Notes: generated by a model not told the origin, from the sequence alone. Counted from the stretch's first letter, positions 17,282-27,100 are shown. The stretch: DNA of 64,000 nt from Bacteroidales bacterium (GCA_004557405.1 SFDZ01000001.1:1-64000), one strand, 5' to 3'. Numbers and translations are program-made.

Positions 17282-17289
17282 TATCTTTG
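17282..17289 (+). promoter_or_regulatory. Promoter -7 box of the metal cassette
   Basis: TATCTTTG, 12 bases before the ATG at 17302, giving a very short leader. It overlaps a TTG that would otherwise look like the start. Confidence 0.65.
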
Positions 17290-17301
17290 CACCCGTTGAC
17301 T

Positions 17302-17754
17302 ATGAAACGTACTGTTTTTCATACAATTTGCGCCGCATTGGCTGTCTATTTTTTGATAGCCGGCAGCGGTTTCAACGTGGCTCACTACTGCTGCAACGCG
17401 TGCGCCGAACACGGCATGCGCATGTTCGCCGAAGGCAGTTGCGAGGAGGTGCACCACAACCATCGCCACCACGAACACGCGTCGGAGCACTGTTGCGAAC
17501 TGCCGCACCACGACGGCATCGGCACGGCGCACAACGCCTGCACGCTGCAACGCATTGCCACCGACATTCCCGTCAACAAGGCACATCAGCCCGATGTCGC
17601 TCCGTCGATTATCCACGTTGTGGCACTAATGCCGGCCGCCGACGTGCTCGTGGCACAAAGCACCGCACACACGTCACAACCTTCGACCCACGCACCACCG
17701 CTCACCTCACGCGGGCGTGCCATTCTGACACGCATCGCCCTGTTGCTCATTTGA
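17302..17754 (+). CDS. His/Cys-rich exported protein, probable metal binding
   Basis: The 150-residue protein has an N-terminal hydrophobic segment (about 7-25) and then HYCCNACAEHG and a dense run of histidines and cysteines (EEVHHNHRHHEHASEHCCELPHHD). Such clusters bind soft or borderline metals (Cu, Zn, Ni, Co). The C-terminal half is plain, ending in a hydrophobic ILTRIALLLI. I do not recognise a named family. It precedes a TonB receptor and an HMA protein, which supports a role in metal handling in the periplasm. The ATG at 17302 is chosen because of the promoter at 17282. Confidence 0.7.
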   Translation: MKRTVFHTICAALAVYFLIAGSGFNVAHYCCNACAEHGMRMFAEGSCEEVHHNHRHHEHASEHCCELPHHDGIGTAHNACTLQRIATDIPVNKAHQPDVAPSIIHVVALMPAADVLVAQSTAHTSQPSTHAPPLTSRGRAILTRIALLLI

Positions 17755-17840
17755 TTTTGATTGACCATTTACAGTTAATCCGAAAAACTTTTTTTTCGGA
17801 GCAATCCTTATTGTGAATCATTCAAATCAAAAATCAAGCA

Positions 17841-20069
17841 ATGAACAAATACCTTTTAATGCTCATATTCAGTGCGCTGCCACTGACACATTTTGCCGCC
17901 GAAGTGAGCGGCATGGTCGAGGACTCTACCGGCGAACCGCTCGTTGGTGCCGAAGTGCTGTGGCAAGGAACAAGCCTTGGTACCGTTACCGACATTGACG
18001 GATTTTTCACACTCGAAACCACTGAAGCAAGTAATACGCTACAAATCAATTATTTAGGCTACGAAACAGCCACCGTGGTCGTAACCGACGTTTCCGAAAT
18101 GCTGCTCATCACCCTTGCCGAATCAAGCGCCCGGTTGAACGATGTTACCATCACGGCACGGGCAGCCGGCACCGTATCGTCGCGCATCACGGCGGTGCAA
18201 ACCCAAAAAATCACCGGCGCCGAACTCTGCAAAGCCGCCTGCTGCAATCTGTCGGAAAGTTTCGAAACAAACGCCTCGGTCGATGTGGCTTACAGCGATG
18301 CCGCCACCGGCGCCAAACAGATAAAAATGCTCGGCCTGTCGGGCAACTATGTACAAATGTTGAGCGAAAACACACCCGGCATTCGCGGTTTGGCCTCGAA
18401 TTACGGCATGGAATATATTCCCGGATCGTGGATGGAGAGCATACAAGTGTCGAAAGGCACCGCATCGGTCATCAACGGCTACGAAGCCACCACCGGACAA
18501 ATCAACGTGGAATATCTGAAGCCGCAAAGCACCTCGCCCATCGCCCTGAACCTGATGCTCAACTCCGAACTATGCGCCGAACTGAACGCCACCGGCGGTT
18601 GGAACCTCAATGACCACCTCTCGACCGGCGTGATGTTGCAATACCGCAACGAAAGCATGGAACACGACCAAAACAACGATGGTTTCATGGACATGCCAAA
18701 AGGCAACCGCATCAACCTGCTGAACCGCTGGTACTACACCGACCACGACTACACCATGCAACTGCTCGTGCGCGGCTTGTACGACGACCGTCAGGGCGGA
18801 CAAACCAAAACATGGCGCGCCAACAATGCCGACAAAACGCCCTACGACATCGACATCGCCACAGTGCGCATCGACGGATTTCTGAAAAACGGCTACGTCT
18901 TCGACCACGACCGCGGCACCAGCATCGGCATCATAGCCAGCGGCGCATACCATCGCCAAAACAGCCTGTACGGCAGCACACACTACGACGCCACACAAGG
19001 CAACGCCTATCTGAACGCCCTGTTTCAAACCTATTTCGACGACGAAAACCGCCACAAACTCACGGCCGGACTCAGTTTCAACTACGACTTCTACGACGAA
19101 CACCTCGCCACAAACCGTCTGACAAACGGACTATTCGACAACATACGCAACGAATTTACGCCCGGACTTTTTGCCGAATACGACTTCAAATACGACGAAA
19201 AACTATCGCTGCTCGTGGGTGTGCGCGCCGATTGGAGCAACTACTACGGCCTATTCTGCACGCCACGCTTCAACATACGCTACTCGCCATGGACGTGGTG
19301 GAATCTGCGCGCCTCGGTCGGCATGGGCTACCGCTCACCAAACGTGCTGACCGACAACGCCGCCATGTTTGCAAGCAGCCGCAAAATAATTCTGACCGAA
19401 GAACGCTTCGCACAAGAACGCGCCATCAACGCCGGCATCAGCACCACATTCTACATACCGCTTGGCAGCAAAGAGTTGCAACTATCGGCCGACTACTACT
19501 ACACACACTTCGTCGAATGCGTGGTGGCCGACATGGACAGCGACCCGCACAGCATCACCTTCAGCAACCTGAACGGCGGACGCGCCTACGCAGGCAACTT
19601 TCAGGCCGAAGCCTCGATGGAAATTCTGCGCGGATGGACCATGACGCTGGCCTACCGCATGAGCGACGTGAAACAAACCATCGGCGGACAACTGCGCGAA
19701 AAACCGCTCACAAACCGTTTCAAAGGACTGATAACCACATCGTACCAAACGCCACTCAAAAAATGGCAATTCGACGTTACGGCACAATTCAACGGAGGCG
19801 GCCGAATGCCCGACCCCGACCCGAACAACCCGCTGTGGGACAGCCACTTCAAATGGTATCCGCAACTGATGGCGCAAATCACCTACTACGGCAAAACGTG
19901 GAGCATATACGTCGGCGCCGAAAACATGACCAACTTCAAACAACAAAATCCGATTGTCGGCGCCGAAAACCCCTTTGGCACCGACTTCGACGCCTCGATG
20001 GCATGGGGACCCATCACCGGAGCCAAAGCATACATCGGATTCCGATGGGCACTCGACCGCAAAGATTAA
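17841..20069 (+). CDS. TonB-dependent outer-membrane receptor, probable metal uptake
   Basis: The 742-residue receptor has a signal peptide (ending THFAAE), a carboxypeptidase-regulatory-like domain (about 22-100: GMVEDSTGEPLVGAEVLW, GFFTLE), a plug domain (about 120-225, with the CCNLSESFETNASVDV segment common in receptors that occur next to metal genes) and a 22-strand barrel to the end (FRWALDRKD). It moves its substrate across the outer membrane with energy from TonB-ExbBD. The metal link is inferred from the neighbours: a His/Cys-rich protein upstream and an HMA protein downstream. A haem or siderophore substrate is not excluded. Confidence 0.88.
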   Translation: MNKYLLMLIFSALPLTHFAAEVSGMVEDSTGEPLVGAEVLWQGTSLGTVTDIDGFFTLETTEASNTLQINYLGYETATVVVTDVSEMLLITLAESSARLNDVTITARAAGTVSSRITAVQTQKITGAELCKAACCNLSESFETNASVDVAYSDAATGAKQIKMLGLSGNYVQMLSENTPGIRGLASNYGMEYIPGSWMESIQVSKGTASVINGYEATTGQINVEYLKPQSTSPIALNLMLNSELCAELNATGGWNLNDHLSTGVMLQYRNESMEHDQNNDGFMDMPKGNRINLLNRWYYTDHDYTMQLLVRGLYDDRQGGQTKTWRANNADKTPYDIDIATVRIDGFLKNGYVFDHDRGTSIGIIASGAYHRQNSLYGSTHYDATQGNAYLNALFQTYFDDENRHKLTAGLSFNYDFYDEHLATNRLTNGLFDNIRNEFTPGLFAEYDFKYDEKLSLLVGVRADWSNYYGLFCTPRFNIRYSPWTWWNLRASVGMGYRSPNVLTDNAAMFASSRKIILTEERFAQERAINAGISTTFYIPLGSKELQLSADYYYTHFVECVVADMDSDPHSITFSNLNGGRAYAGNFQAEASMEILRGWTMTLAYRMSDVKQTIGGQLREKPLTNRFKGLITTSYQTPLKKWQFDVTAQFNGGGRMPDPDPNNPLWDSHFKWYPQLMAQITYYGKTWSIYVGAENMTNFKQQNPIVGAENPFGTDFDASMAWGPITGAKAYIGFRWALDRKD

Positions 20070-20104
20070 CACATTTTCTATTTGCCGAAATCGAAAAAAA
20101 CAAC

Positions 20105-20112
20105 TATTTTTG
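20105..20112 (+). promoter_or_regulatory. Promoter -7 box of the HMA gene
   Basis: TATTTTTG, 37 bases before the ATG at 20150, so this gene can be read apart from the receptor. Confidence 0.6.
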
Positions 20113-20149
20113 TACACAAAAAAAAATTAACATCTAAAACAACACAACT

Positions 20150-20506
20150 ATGAAAAAAATCATCATCAGCCTCGTAGCACTTGTGGCAGCAGCAAACATG
20201 TTTGCCGCCAAACAAACCATCGCATTGGTAATACCGCAAATGGAATGCGGCAACTGCCAAGCCAAAGTCGAAAAAACACTCGCCTACGAAAAAGGCGTCA
20301 AAGACTTGGAATTTAACCTGACAAACCGCGTCGTAACCATCACCTACGACGACACCCAAACCGGCGTCAAAGAGTTGCAAAAATCGCTGCTGAAAAATCT
20401 GAAATACAAATCGCGCGTACTGCACGAAGGCGATGCACTGCCCACCTTTGTCAACGACGACCAAAACGACGAAGAGGAAGAAGAACGCCACCAGAACGAC
20501 TACTAA
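20150..20506 (+). CDS. Exported heavy-metal-associated (HMA) domain protein
   Basis: The 118-residue protein has a signal peptide (about 1-19, MFAAK) and an HMA domain with the metal motif MECGNCQAKVEK (CxxC) at about 29-36, followed by the expected ferredoxin-like pattern (KGVKDLEFNLTNRVVTITYDD). The C-terminus is very acidic (DDQNDEEEEE). It should bind a soft metal such as Cu(I) in the periplasm and could pass it on to or receive it from the receptor system upstream. A hairpin at 20514-20530 follows. Confidence 0.85.
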   Translation: MKKIIISLVALVAAANMFAAKQTIALVIPQMECGNCQAKVEKTLAYEKGVKDLEFNLTNRVVTITYDDTQTGVKELQKSLLKNLKYKSRVLHEGDALPTFVNDDQNDEEEEERHQNDY

Positions 20507-20513
20507 AAATAAC

Positions 20514-20530
20514 ACGCTGAAAATCAGCGT
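20514..20530 (+). terminator. Hairpin after the HMA gene
   Basis: ACGCTGA pairs with TCAGCGT around AAA. The U-run is weak (ACTACAATATTTTTT follows), so termination is probable, not certain. Confidence 0.5.
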
Positions 20531-20587
20531 ACTACAATATTTTTTGCAGAAAAAACGGAATAGTTTGCGTTTTTCCAAAAAATATTG

Positions 20588-20595
20588 TACTTTTG
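20588..20595 (+). promoter_or_regulatory. Promoter -7 box of the DUF177-rpmF operon
   Basis: TACTTTTG, 28 bases before the ATG at 20624. It excludes the upstream ATG at 20585, which overlaps the box. Confidence 0.65.
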
Positions 20596-20623
20596 TGGCG
20601 CATTTTGGTATATCGCGTATTGT

Positions 20624-21136
20624 ATGGACACGTTAGACCGTTTTGAACTGTCGATTGAATCGTTAATGGCTGAAAATCAGCACTTTGAATACGATATAAA
20701 CGACGATTTTTTCGAGGCCGTCGAAGCGGGCGACATCCATAAAGGCTCTTTGAAAATAACCATCGCTACGCAAAAAATGGCGCAAAACGTCGATTTGCAC
20801 ATCGTCATCGACGGCACCGTCGGCATTCCGTGCGACCGCTGCCTCGACGAGATGGAGCAGCCCGTTCATGTGGACACACACACCACCGTAACCATCGGCG
20901 ACGACATCGACTCCGACGACATAACAGTGTCGCCCGACGCACGCACCGTCAACATAGCGTGGAACGTGTACGAATACATAGCGCTGGCCGTGCCGACCGT
21001 GCACACACACCCCGACGGCGAGTGTAATGCCGAGATGATGGCAAAAATTCGCGAGCACACGATAGACGAAAATACAGAGAGAACAAAGACCGACCCACGC
21101 TGGGACGTTCTGAAAAATATTAGTAATAACAACTAA
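20624..21136 (+). CDS. DUF177 (YceD) family protein, 23S rRNA accumulation factor
   Basis: The 170-residue protein has the family signature PCDRCLDEMEQP at about residues 68-79 and the late DPRWDVLKNI. YceD-type proteins are needed for normal 23S rRNA levels and are almost always encoded just before rpmF, as here (13 bases apart). A longer frame starts at 20585 but lies within the promoter. Confidence 0.9.
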   Translation: MDTLDRFELSIESLMAENQHFEYDINDDFFEAVEAGDIHKGSLKITIATQKMAQNVDLHIVIDGTVGIPCDRCLDEMEQPVHVDTHTTVTIGDDIDSDDITVSPDARTVNIAWNVYEYIALAVPTVHTHPDGECNAEMMAKIREHTIDENTERTKTDPRWDVLKNISNNN

Positions 21137-21141
21137 AGGAG
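21135..21141 (+). promoter_or_regulatory. Strong Shine-Dalgarno site of rpmF
   Basis: AAAGGAG stands 8 bases before the rpmF ATG and overlaps the DUF177 stop codon. It is notable because most genes in this window have no such site. Confidence 0.6.
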
Positions 21142-21149
21142 ATTGAAAA

Positions 21150-21341
21150 ATGGCACATCCGAAACGAAAACATTCGAAACAGAGAACAGCCAAACGTCGT
21201 ACGCACGACGTAGCCGTTGCGCCAACATTGGCCGTTTGCTCTAACTGCGGTGCTACACACATCTACCACACCGTTTGCCCCGAATGCGGTTACTACCGCG
21301 GCAAATTGGCTATCGAAGTTAATGGTGCTGTGGAAGCCTGA
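21150..21341 (+). CDS. rpmF: 50S ribosomal protein L32
   Basis: The 63-residue protein starts MAHPKRKHSKQRTAKRR and has the zinc ribbon CSNCG...CPECG, so this is the zinc-binding form. Codons end in T more often than in neighbours, as expected for a ribosomal protein. It has a strong ribosome-binding site and ends at the hairpin 21364-21394. Confidence 0.97.
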   Translation: MAHPKRKHSKQRTAKRRTHDVAVAPTLAVCSNCGATHIYHTVCPECGYYRGKLAIEVNGAVEA

Positions 21342-21363
21342 TCTGTTCGAATTGAAACAGCGT

Positions 21364-21394
21364 AAAATCCTCTCCGGTTGGAGAGGATTTTTTT
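21364..21394 (+). terminator. Terminator of the DUF177-rpmF operon
   Basis: AAATCCTCTCC pairs with GGAGAGGATTT and is followed by a T run. Confidence 0.85.
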
Positions 21395-21471
21395 TGTGTA
21401 CACCCACCAAGGTCGATTTTGAGCCACTCTGCTCCCCTGCCTGCCGCAGGTAGAGGCTTGACCTTATTATA

Positions 21472-22974
21472 TTATTGGTGTTGCGGGCGCAAGAGGTCGT
21501 TCACCGTTTTCACGGGGTTGAACGTTTCGATGGGTACTTCCACAAAAATGGTGTTCCAATCGCTCATGGCGCCATTCCACAAGCCCGGCAACTCAAGGGC
21601 TTTCAGTTCGCGCCCGTCTTTCGATTTCGACGAGATGAAACCGGTGTTCTTGTCCACATAATCGGGTAAATGAAATTTCTCGCCTTTATAATTTTTGATG
21701 GCGCACACCAAATCGACCGGATTGAAATGCGTGGCTTCGGCCATCACAGCCTTGTCCTTTATTTGCGAACTTTCGAGTATCTGCGGCGAAACGGTGCCGT
21801 CGGCATTCACTGTGAGGAACGGACCGCCGCCAGGCTCGCCCTCGTTGCGCACCATGCCGCACACACGCATCGGGCGATTCAGTTTGCGGCGCAGGTAGGC
21901 GATGAGTTCCTCGCGCGACAGTTGCGCCTGATTCGGATTGAAATTGTTCAGCCGTTTGGCGCAAAATTGTGCTATCACCGCCAATTTGGCATCGCCGATG
22001 GCATCGTTGTCGAGTTCGCGCAAGTAGGCAAATGTCTGCTGCTGCAGCGACACTAATAAACCAGCAATTATCTTTTTATAATCGACAGTTGTGCTTTTCA
22101 GACGATCGGGCACCACGTTGTCGATATTTTTGATGAACACGATGTCGCCATCGATGTCGTTCAGGTTTTCGATGAGTGCGCCATGTCCGCCCGGGCGAAA
22201 CAGCAGTTTGCCGTCGGCTGTGCGGAAGGGGCGATTGTCGGCATCGGCAGCGATGGTGTCGGTCGATGATTTTTGTTCGGAGAACGACACATCGAACTTA
22301 ATGCCGAAACGGCGTTCGTATTCGGCCAGCGAGTCGGCCAAATGACGTTCGAACAGCGAGCGATGTTCCGCCGAAACCGTATAATGCACACACGCACGCC
22401 CGTTCACAGTGGCATAGAGCGCGCCTTCGACCAAATGTTCCAAAAACGGCGTGCGCACTTCGTTCGGATAGAGGTGAAATTTGAGCAATCCCTTTGGCAA
22501 CTGTCCGTAGTTCAATCCTTTAGGCTCGAGCAGGTTGGCAACTACATCTTTGTAGCGACCGTCGGCCACAAGTGCTTCGGCGTCGCGACCTTCGTTTTTT
22601 CGGCAAGCGGCATTCAAGTCGGCAAAAAAGGCAAAATAGGGCAAACGTTCGAAAAATGTTTTTTCGAAATCGGTTTGCGGATCGTTGTGGTCGCCGTTCA
22701 AAAACTCGAACAGGTTTTTGAACATACGGCTGGCGGCACCCGATGCCGGCACAAATTTCACGACACGCCCGCTACCCGCCAGATAGGCATCCCACGCATG
22801 AATGGCCGCTTCCTCGTCGTCGGCCGACAAGCGCAACAAACCGTTGCCAACCGAGGCCGCTTGTTTAATCGTCAGATAGGGAAAGCCCGTAACAAAGCAA
22901 GCCAACTGACGCTCGACTGCCGCAGGGTCAATGCCTTTGGCGGCTAATTGCTGTAAATCTTTTTCGTCAAACAT
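21472..22974 (-). CDS. DUF4301 family protein
   Basis: The 500-residue protein matches the Bacteroidota family DUF4301, with VKFVPASGAASRMFK, LLFRPGGHGALIENLNDID, FIKNIDNVVPD and RVCGMVRNEGEPGGGPF. The SGAASRM and GGHGALIENL segments resemble nucleotide-sugar pyrophosphorylase folds, so a nucleotidyltransferase-like function is possible, but it has not been shown to my knowledge. No signal peptide is present. It is a single gene convergent with rpmF. The imperfect hairpin around 21408-21463 (AAGGTC/GACCTT with inner CCTGC/GCAGG) may end it. Confidence 0.85.
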   Translation of the reverse strand: MFDEKDLQQLAAKGIDPAAVERQLACFVTGFPYLTIKQAASVGNGLLRLSADDEEAAIHAWDAYLAGSGRVVKFVPASGAASRMFKNLFEFLNGDHNDPQTDFEKTFFERLPYFAFFADLNAACRKNEGRDAEALVADGRYKDVVANLLEPKGLNYGQLPKGLLKFHLYPNEVRTPFLEHLVEGALYATVNGRACVHYTVSAEHRSLFERHLADSLAEYERRFGIKFDVSFSEQKSSTDTIAADADNRPFRTADGKLLFRPGGHGALIENLNDIDGDIVFIKNIDNVVPDRLKSTTVDYKKIIAGLLVSLQQQTFAYLRELDNDAIGDAKLAVIAQFCAKRLNNFNPNQAQLSREELIAYLRRKLNRPMRVCGMVRNEGEPGGGPFLTVNADGTVSPQILESSQIKDKAVMAEATHFNPVDLVCAIKNYKGEKFHLPDYVDKNTGFISSKSKDGRELKALELPGLWNGAMSDWNTIFVEVPIETFNPVKTVNDLLRPQHQ

Positions 22975-23110
22975 GATTGATGGTTTTTAAGATGATGGTG
23001 ATTTGAAAAACAAATTTCGGCATTTTTTGTCTGATTACAAAATAATTGCGTATGTTATACAGCACAAAAAAAACGGCCTTGTGTCGCACCCTGCCGGGCG
23101 AGCGTTTTCA

Positions 23111-24694
23111 TCAACGTTTGAGGCGCGCCAAATAGTCGATGCCGTAAACCGGCCAATAGGGCACCTTGCGCACGCCGGTACGCACACGCGGAATATCCAA
23201 CAGCAAAAAAGCGACAGCGGTCACAGCCGACAACCACACCACGATGCCGTAAATCTGTTTGAGTGTAACGGACATCATCGATTTAAGAAAAACCGTATCG
23301 ATAAAATGAGTGGCAAACAAATGATACGCATCGATGCGAGTAGGCACCAGATAGGCACCATAACGCGACATATTGTCAGCCAAAAGATGCGAAAACATAT
23401 TGGTGTAAAACGCATTGCCGGCTGCTCCGGCCAGATACATGTGCAGAATATTGAACACAAACAAGCCCATGAAAAAATGCTCCAAATCGGGAATCGACTC
23501 GTGCAACGACCACATCAGCGAAATCGACAACACAGCACAAGCACAGCCACGCAAAATCATCGCAACACGATATTGTTCTATCGGCGCATTGACATCGATG
23601 AAAAAGTACATGCACGCCGCATACGCCAACAAACAGCCGAAGCCAAACGCCAGCAAACGCCACACTTTCCACTTTTTGTGTCCCAGCCACCATAACGTGA
23701 TCAATACGCCTCCGTAGATGCCACACAACGCCCACAGACCATGTTCGGATTTGATATGTTCGGGCAAATCTGCTACTTCAGCATAAAAAATTTCTTCCAA
23801 CGTGTGTTCGGCACCAAGCAAAATTTCGGCCACGGCCGTAACCAACAAAATGGGCACGACATTTTTATAACGAAAGATTTGCAAATCGATGTATGGTTTT
23901 CGACACGCACGCAACCGCCACATCAGCACCGCCGCCACTACAAGCGCGCACGCCAACACCAACCGCCAACGCAAACTATCGAACCACATCAGATAGTCGC
24001 CATACACAAACAGATAACAAACCATCAGCATCAACACACTGATAATCAATCCGGTCAGAAAATCGATGCCATGCAACGGAATGCGCTGCGGCATCGGGCA
24101 AAACGGCCGACACAACAATAGTTGCGTGAGTACCACAAACGCCATGGTGGCAATGGTTAGCACATGCATCATCTGCCACGACCACCGAAACGCCACTGCC
24201 GCCGACAACCACGCACTACCGATGATAGCCGTGAGCAACACAATGTGCAACACCGGGAAAAACACGCCAAAATCGCGCTTGGGCGTTATCCACAACTGAA
24301 TGTTGCTCATACACTCGAATGTGCCTTGAATTTTGGCCATGCCGGCCACAAAACAGATAGGCAACAACACCGCCATGTTGCTCGTGTGCATAGTCAGAAA
24401 ACTGCACACGGCTATTACTATGGCCGACACGCACAATAGTTGCTGATTGGTAAAACGAAATTTAGTGCGAAACAACAGCGGAAAATAGACCGCCATACCC
24501 GCCAAACCGGCATAGAGCAACATCAACAAATCTTCGATCATCAAATTGGTGGTGCCGCGCACAGCCGATAGTGCACCCAAATAGACACCGCCCGAAAACT
24601 GTATGCACACAACCATCGCAATATACAGCCACGGCCGGATCAGTTTCGGCACAAAAGGCCGAAACATCGGCATCGAAAAATCAGTATGCAACAT
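23111..24694 (-). CDS. MFS efflux transporter (inner-membrane part of a tripartite pump)
   Basis: The protein has about 527 residues with 14 hydrophobic segments (for example WLYIAMVVCIQFSGGVYLG, LTGLIISVLMLMVCYLFVYG), the size and layout of EmrB-like major facilitators. It works with the HlyD and TolC proteins just upstream to move drugs or toxic compounds across both membranes. The frame opens at 24718; ATGs at 24694 (14-base overlap with the HlyD gene) and 24673 (just after its stop) are both reasonable. It is the last gene of the operon. Confidence 0.85.
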   Translation of the reverse strand: MLHTDFSMPMFRPFVPKLIRPWLYIAMVVCIQFSGGVYLGALSAVRGTTNLMIEDLLMLLYAGLAGMAVYFPLLFRTKFRFTNQQLLCVSAIVIAVCSFLTMHTSNMAVLLPICFVAGMAKIQGTFECMSNIQLWITPKRDFGVFFPVLHIVLLTAIIGSAWLSAAVAFRWSWQMMHVLTIATMAFVVLTQLLLCRPFCPMPQRIPLHGIDFLTGLIISVLMLMVCYLFVYGDYLMWFDSLRWRLVLACALVVAAVLMWRLRACRKPYIDLQIFRYKNVVPILLVTAVAEILLGAEHTLEEIFYAEVADLPEHIKSEHGLWALCGIYGGVLITLWWLGHKKWKVWRLLAFGFGCLLAYAACMYFFIDVNAPIEQYRVAMILRGCACAVLSISLMWSLHESIPDLEHFFMGLFVFNILHMYLAGAAGNAFYTNMFSHLLADNMSRYGAYLVPTRIDAYHLFATHFIDTVFLKSMMSVTLKQIYGIVVWLSAVTAVAFLLLDIPRVRTGVRKVPYWPVYGIDYLARLKR

Positions 24695-25715
24695 CGCACT
24701 CGACACTATAACCGGCACGCAACCTGCTCAACGCCTCGGGGGTGTTGCCCTCGAGCGCAATGCGCACCGGCAACCGCTGTTCCACTTTTACGAAATTGCC
24801 CGTCGCATTGTCAATCGGCAACAGCGAAAAAGCACTGCCCGTAGCGTCGCTCAATCGTTCGACGATACCTTTGTACACCTCGTCGGGCACAGCATCGACA
24901 CGAATGGTTACCGACGACCCGACATGAATATTTTGCAATTGGCTTTCGCGATAATTTGCTTCGACCCACAAATCGCTGTCATCGACGATGCTCAACAAGG
25001 TTTGTCCGGGATTGACCAACTGCCCAACGTTGATGTCGCGTGCACCCACCACGCCACTGTGTGTAGCCAGTATGCAACAATACGACAAGTTCAGGCGCGC
25101 CAAATCGACCGCCGCTTGTGCTTGTTGCAACGCGGCCTCGGCTGCCGACAAATGGTGTTCTTGTTCGACCGCCACATTAGCCTGCACGCTGCGCGTTTGG
25201 CACAACTGCTCGTAACGCGCTTTGGCACCCAAATAGGCAGTATGCACTTGGTCGTATTGCTGTTGCGTTGCCGCTTTGGCCTGCAACAAATTGGCATAAC
25301 GCTCATCATCGCGTTGCCATTTTTCCATATTGACGCGGGCTTCGTCAATCGACGCATCGGTTACGCCCATATTCAACGTCGTAGTACGAATGCTGCGCCC
25401 TGTGGCTTTGCTGTTTTGTTCGGCACGCGCCAAATCGGATTGCGCCTGCGCCAAACGCAAACGGTATTCGGCATCTTCCAAAACGACAAGCGTGTCGCCC
25501 TTGCATACCGATTGATAGGCTTCGAACCGAATCTCCTTGATAAAACCTTGCACACGCACATTTTGCGGCGCTATATGCCGACACACCCGCGCATTATCGG
25601 TATATTCCACCCTGCCGACATGCACAAACTGCAACACTGCATACACAACGCCGCACACCAACAATACAACTACAACCGAATTGTAAATGTAAACTTTCAA
25701 TTTTGAAACATTCAT
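24681..25715 (-). CDS. HlyD/EmrA-type periplasmic adaptor of efflux pump
   Basis: The 344-residue protein has one N-terminal membrane span (VVVVLLVCGVVYAVL, about 14-28), a split biotinyl-lipoyl domain (ARVCRHIAPQNVRVQGFIKEI and CCILATHSGVVGARDINVGQLVNPG), a long helical hairpin rich in Ala/Gln between them, and a C-terminal barrel. It bridges the MFS transporter and the TolC channel. Its ATG overlaps the stop of the TolC-like gene (ATGA). Confidence 0.9.
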   Translation of the reverse strand: MNVSKLKVYIYNSVVVVLLVCGVVYAVLQFVHVGRVEYTDNARVCRHIAPQNVRVQGFIKEIRFEAYQSVCKGDTLVVLEDAEYRLRLAQAQSDLARAEQNSKATGRSIRTTTLNMGVTDASIDEARVNMEKWQRDDERYANLLQAKAATQQQYDQVHTAYLGAKARYEQLCQTRSVQANVAVEQEHHLSAAEAALQQAQAAVDLARLNLSYCCILATHSGVVGARDINVGQLVNPGQTLLSIVDDSDLWVEANYRESQLQNIHVGSSVTIRVDAVPDEVYKGIVERLSDATGSAFSLLPIDNATGNFVKVEQRLPVRIALEGNTPEALSRLRAGYSVECDVAY

Positions 25716-27100
25716 AATGTATGACTAAAAAATTTGAGTTGATAATAATAGTAAAGCCAATCGATTTCGGCCGCAACCAATGCCATATCGGCCTGCAATT
25801 TTACAGCCGAGGCATCCAATAAATCGGTCAATAGTGCCAAATCGTTGCTGTAACGACTCAACATCGTATTATAATTACGCGCCGCCAGTTCCACCTGTTT
25901 GCGTTGCGTTTCTATCTCGATGCCGGCCGTCAGCATACGACTATACGCAGCATGAATGTCGTTATCGACACGTTCGCGAGCCGTCTCGGCCTGCCAGCGC
26001 GCCACCTCGCGTGTTGCTTTGGCTTTGCGTATGGCGTGCCGATTTTGCCAAATAGAACTCAAATCGTAATTGACACCCAATCCCACAAACCAAGCATTGA
26101 CGTTAGCATCAACCGGAATCAAATCCGAAGTGTAAGGTCCGAAAAGTTCGTCGCGCGCCACCAACGCTACTTTGGGCAACGAGGCCGCACGCACCACCTT
26201 GACCTGCTTATCGGCCACATCTACAGCCAACATCGCCTGCCGAATGTCGAGATTCGAATCGCCGGCACACATTTGCCATATCGATTCGGGCAACGAGGCA
26301 TCAAACGTAGTGAATGTGGCGCGCAAAGCCTGCGTATCGGGCAACAACACACAATCGGGACGATGCAACAAGGTCCGCAACTGATGTCCGATAATGTTCT
26401 CCGCCTCGGATAACTGCACATCGGACAATTGCAACTGCTTGTATTTCAGTTCATAACGAATCAAATCGTTGACCAAAACCACACCCTCCGACTCGCGAGC
26501 ACGCATCAACTGCAACACTTGTGCCGTTTGTGCCAAATGTTGCGCCACCACACGCCGCCTATTCGCCAACCGAACAAGGTCAAGATAGTAACCAACTAAT
26601 ACGAAACGTATCTCCTGTCGATTTTTCGCCATATCGAGTTCGGCAATGCGCTCGTTCAGTTTTGCCAATTCGACACCGGCTTTCAATGCACCACCGGTAA
26701 AAATCACTTGCGACACTTCGAACACAAACGAATTGCCCCAATGCGGTGTCGGCTGCAAACCGTTGTCAACACACTGCGCACCCACACCCGGCAATATCAC
26801 CGTAGTCGTACCGCGCGCCGAAAAATTGCGATCCATCAACACCGCATCGCCAATATAACTGCCACTTACACTCACACCTACGCGCGGAAACAACTGTGAA
26901 CGCGCCTGAAGCACTCCCTCGTTTGCCGCACACACCGCCGACGCCGACAAACGCATCGTAACACACGCCGTATCGGCCCAAACAAACAACTCGGGCAGCG
27001 ACACACGCACCGAATCCGCCACAACTAAACTCTGAGTAAAACAAAGGTTGGCACTCAACAGATACACCAACCCCAAAACAAAAAAACGCCTCTTGGTCAT
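25712..27100 (-). CDS. TolC-family outer-membrane channel
   Basis: The 462-residue protein has a signal peptide (ending NLCFTQ) and the two OEP repeats of the TolC fold: a first part with SQVIFTGGALKAGVELAKLN and a second with GLGVNYDLSSIWQNRHAIRKAKA followed by a long coiled-coil helix. It forms the outer-membrane duct of the efflux pump and is the first gene of the three-gene operon. No clear TAnnTTTG box was found in the 210 bases upstream. Confidence 0.9.
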   Translation of the reverse strand: MTKRRFFVLGLVYLLSANLCFTQSLVVADSVRVSLPELFVWADTACVTMRLSASAVCAANEGVLQARSQLFPRVGVSVSGSYIGDAVLMDRNFSARGTTTVILPGVGAQCVDNGLQPTPHWGNSFVFEVSQVIFTGGALKAGVELAKLNERIAELDMAKNRQEIRFVLVGYYLDLVRLANRRRVVAQHLAQTAQVLQLMRARESEGVVLVNDLIRYELKYKQLQLSDVQLSEAENIIGHQLRTLLHRPDCVLLPDTQALRATFTTFDASLPESIWQMCAGDSNLDIRQAMLAVDVADKQVKVVRAASLPKVALVARDELFGPYTSDLIPVDANVNAWFVGLGVNYDLSSIWQNRHAIRKAKATREVARWQAETARERVDNDIHAAYSRMLTAGIEIETQRKQVELAARNYNTMLSRYSNDLALLTDLLDASAVKLQADMALVAAEIDWLYYYYQLKFFSHTL

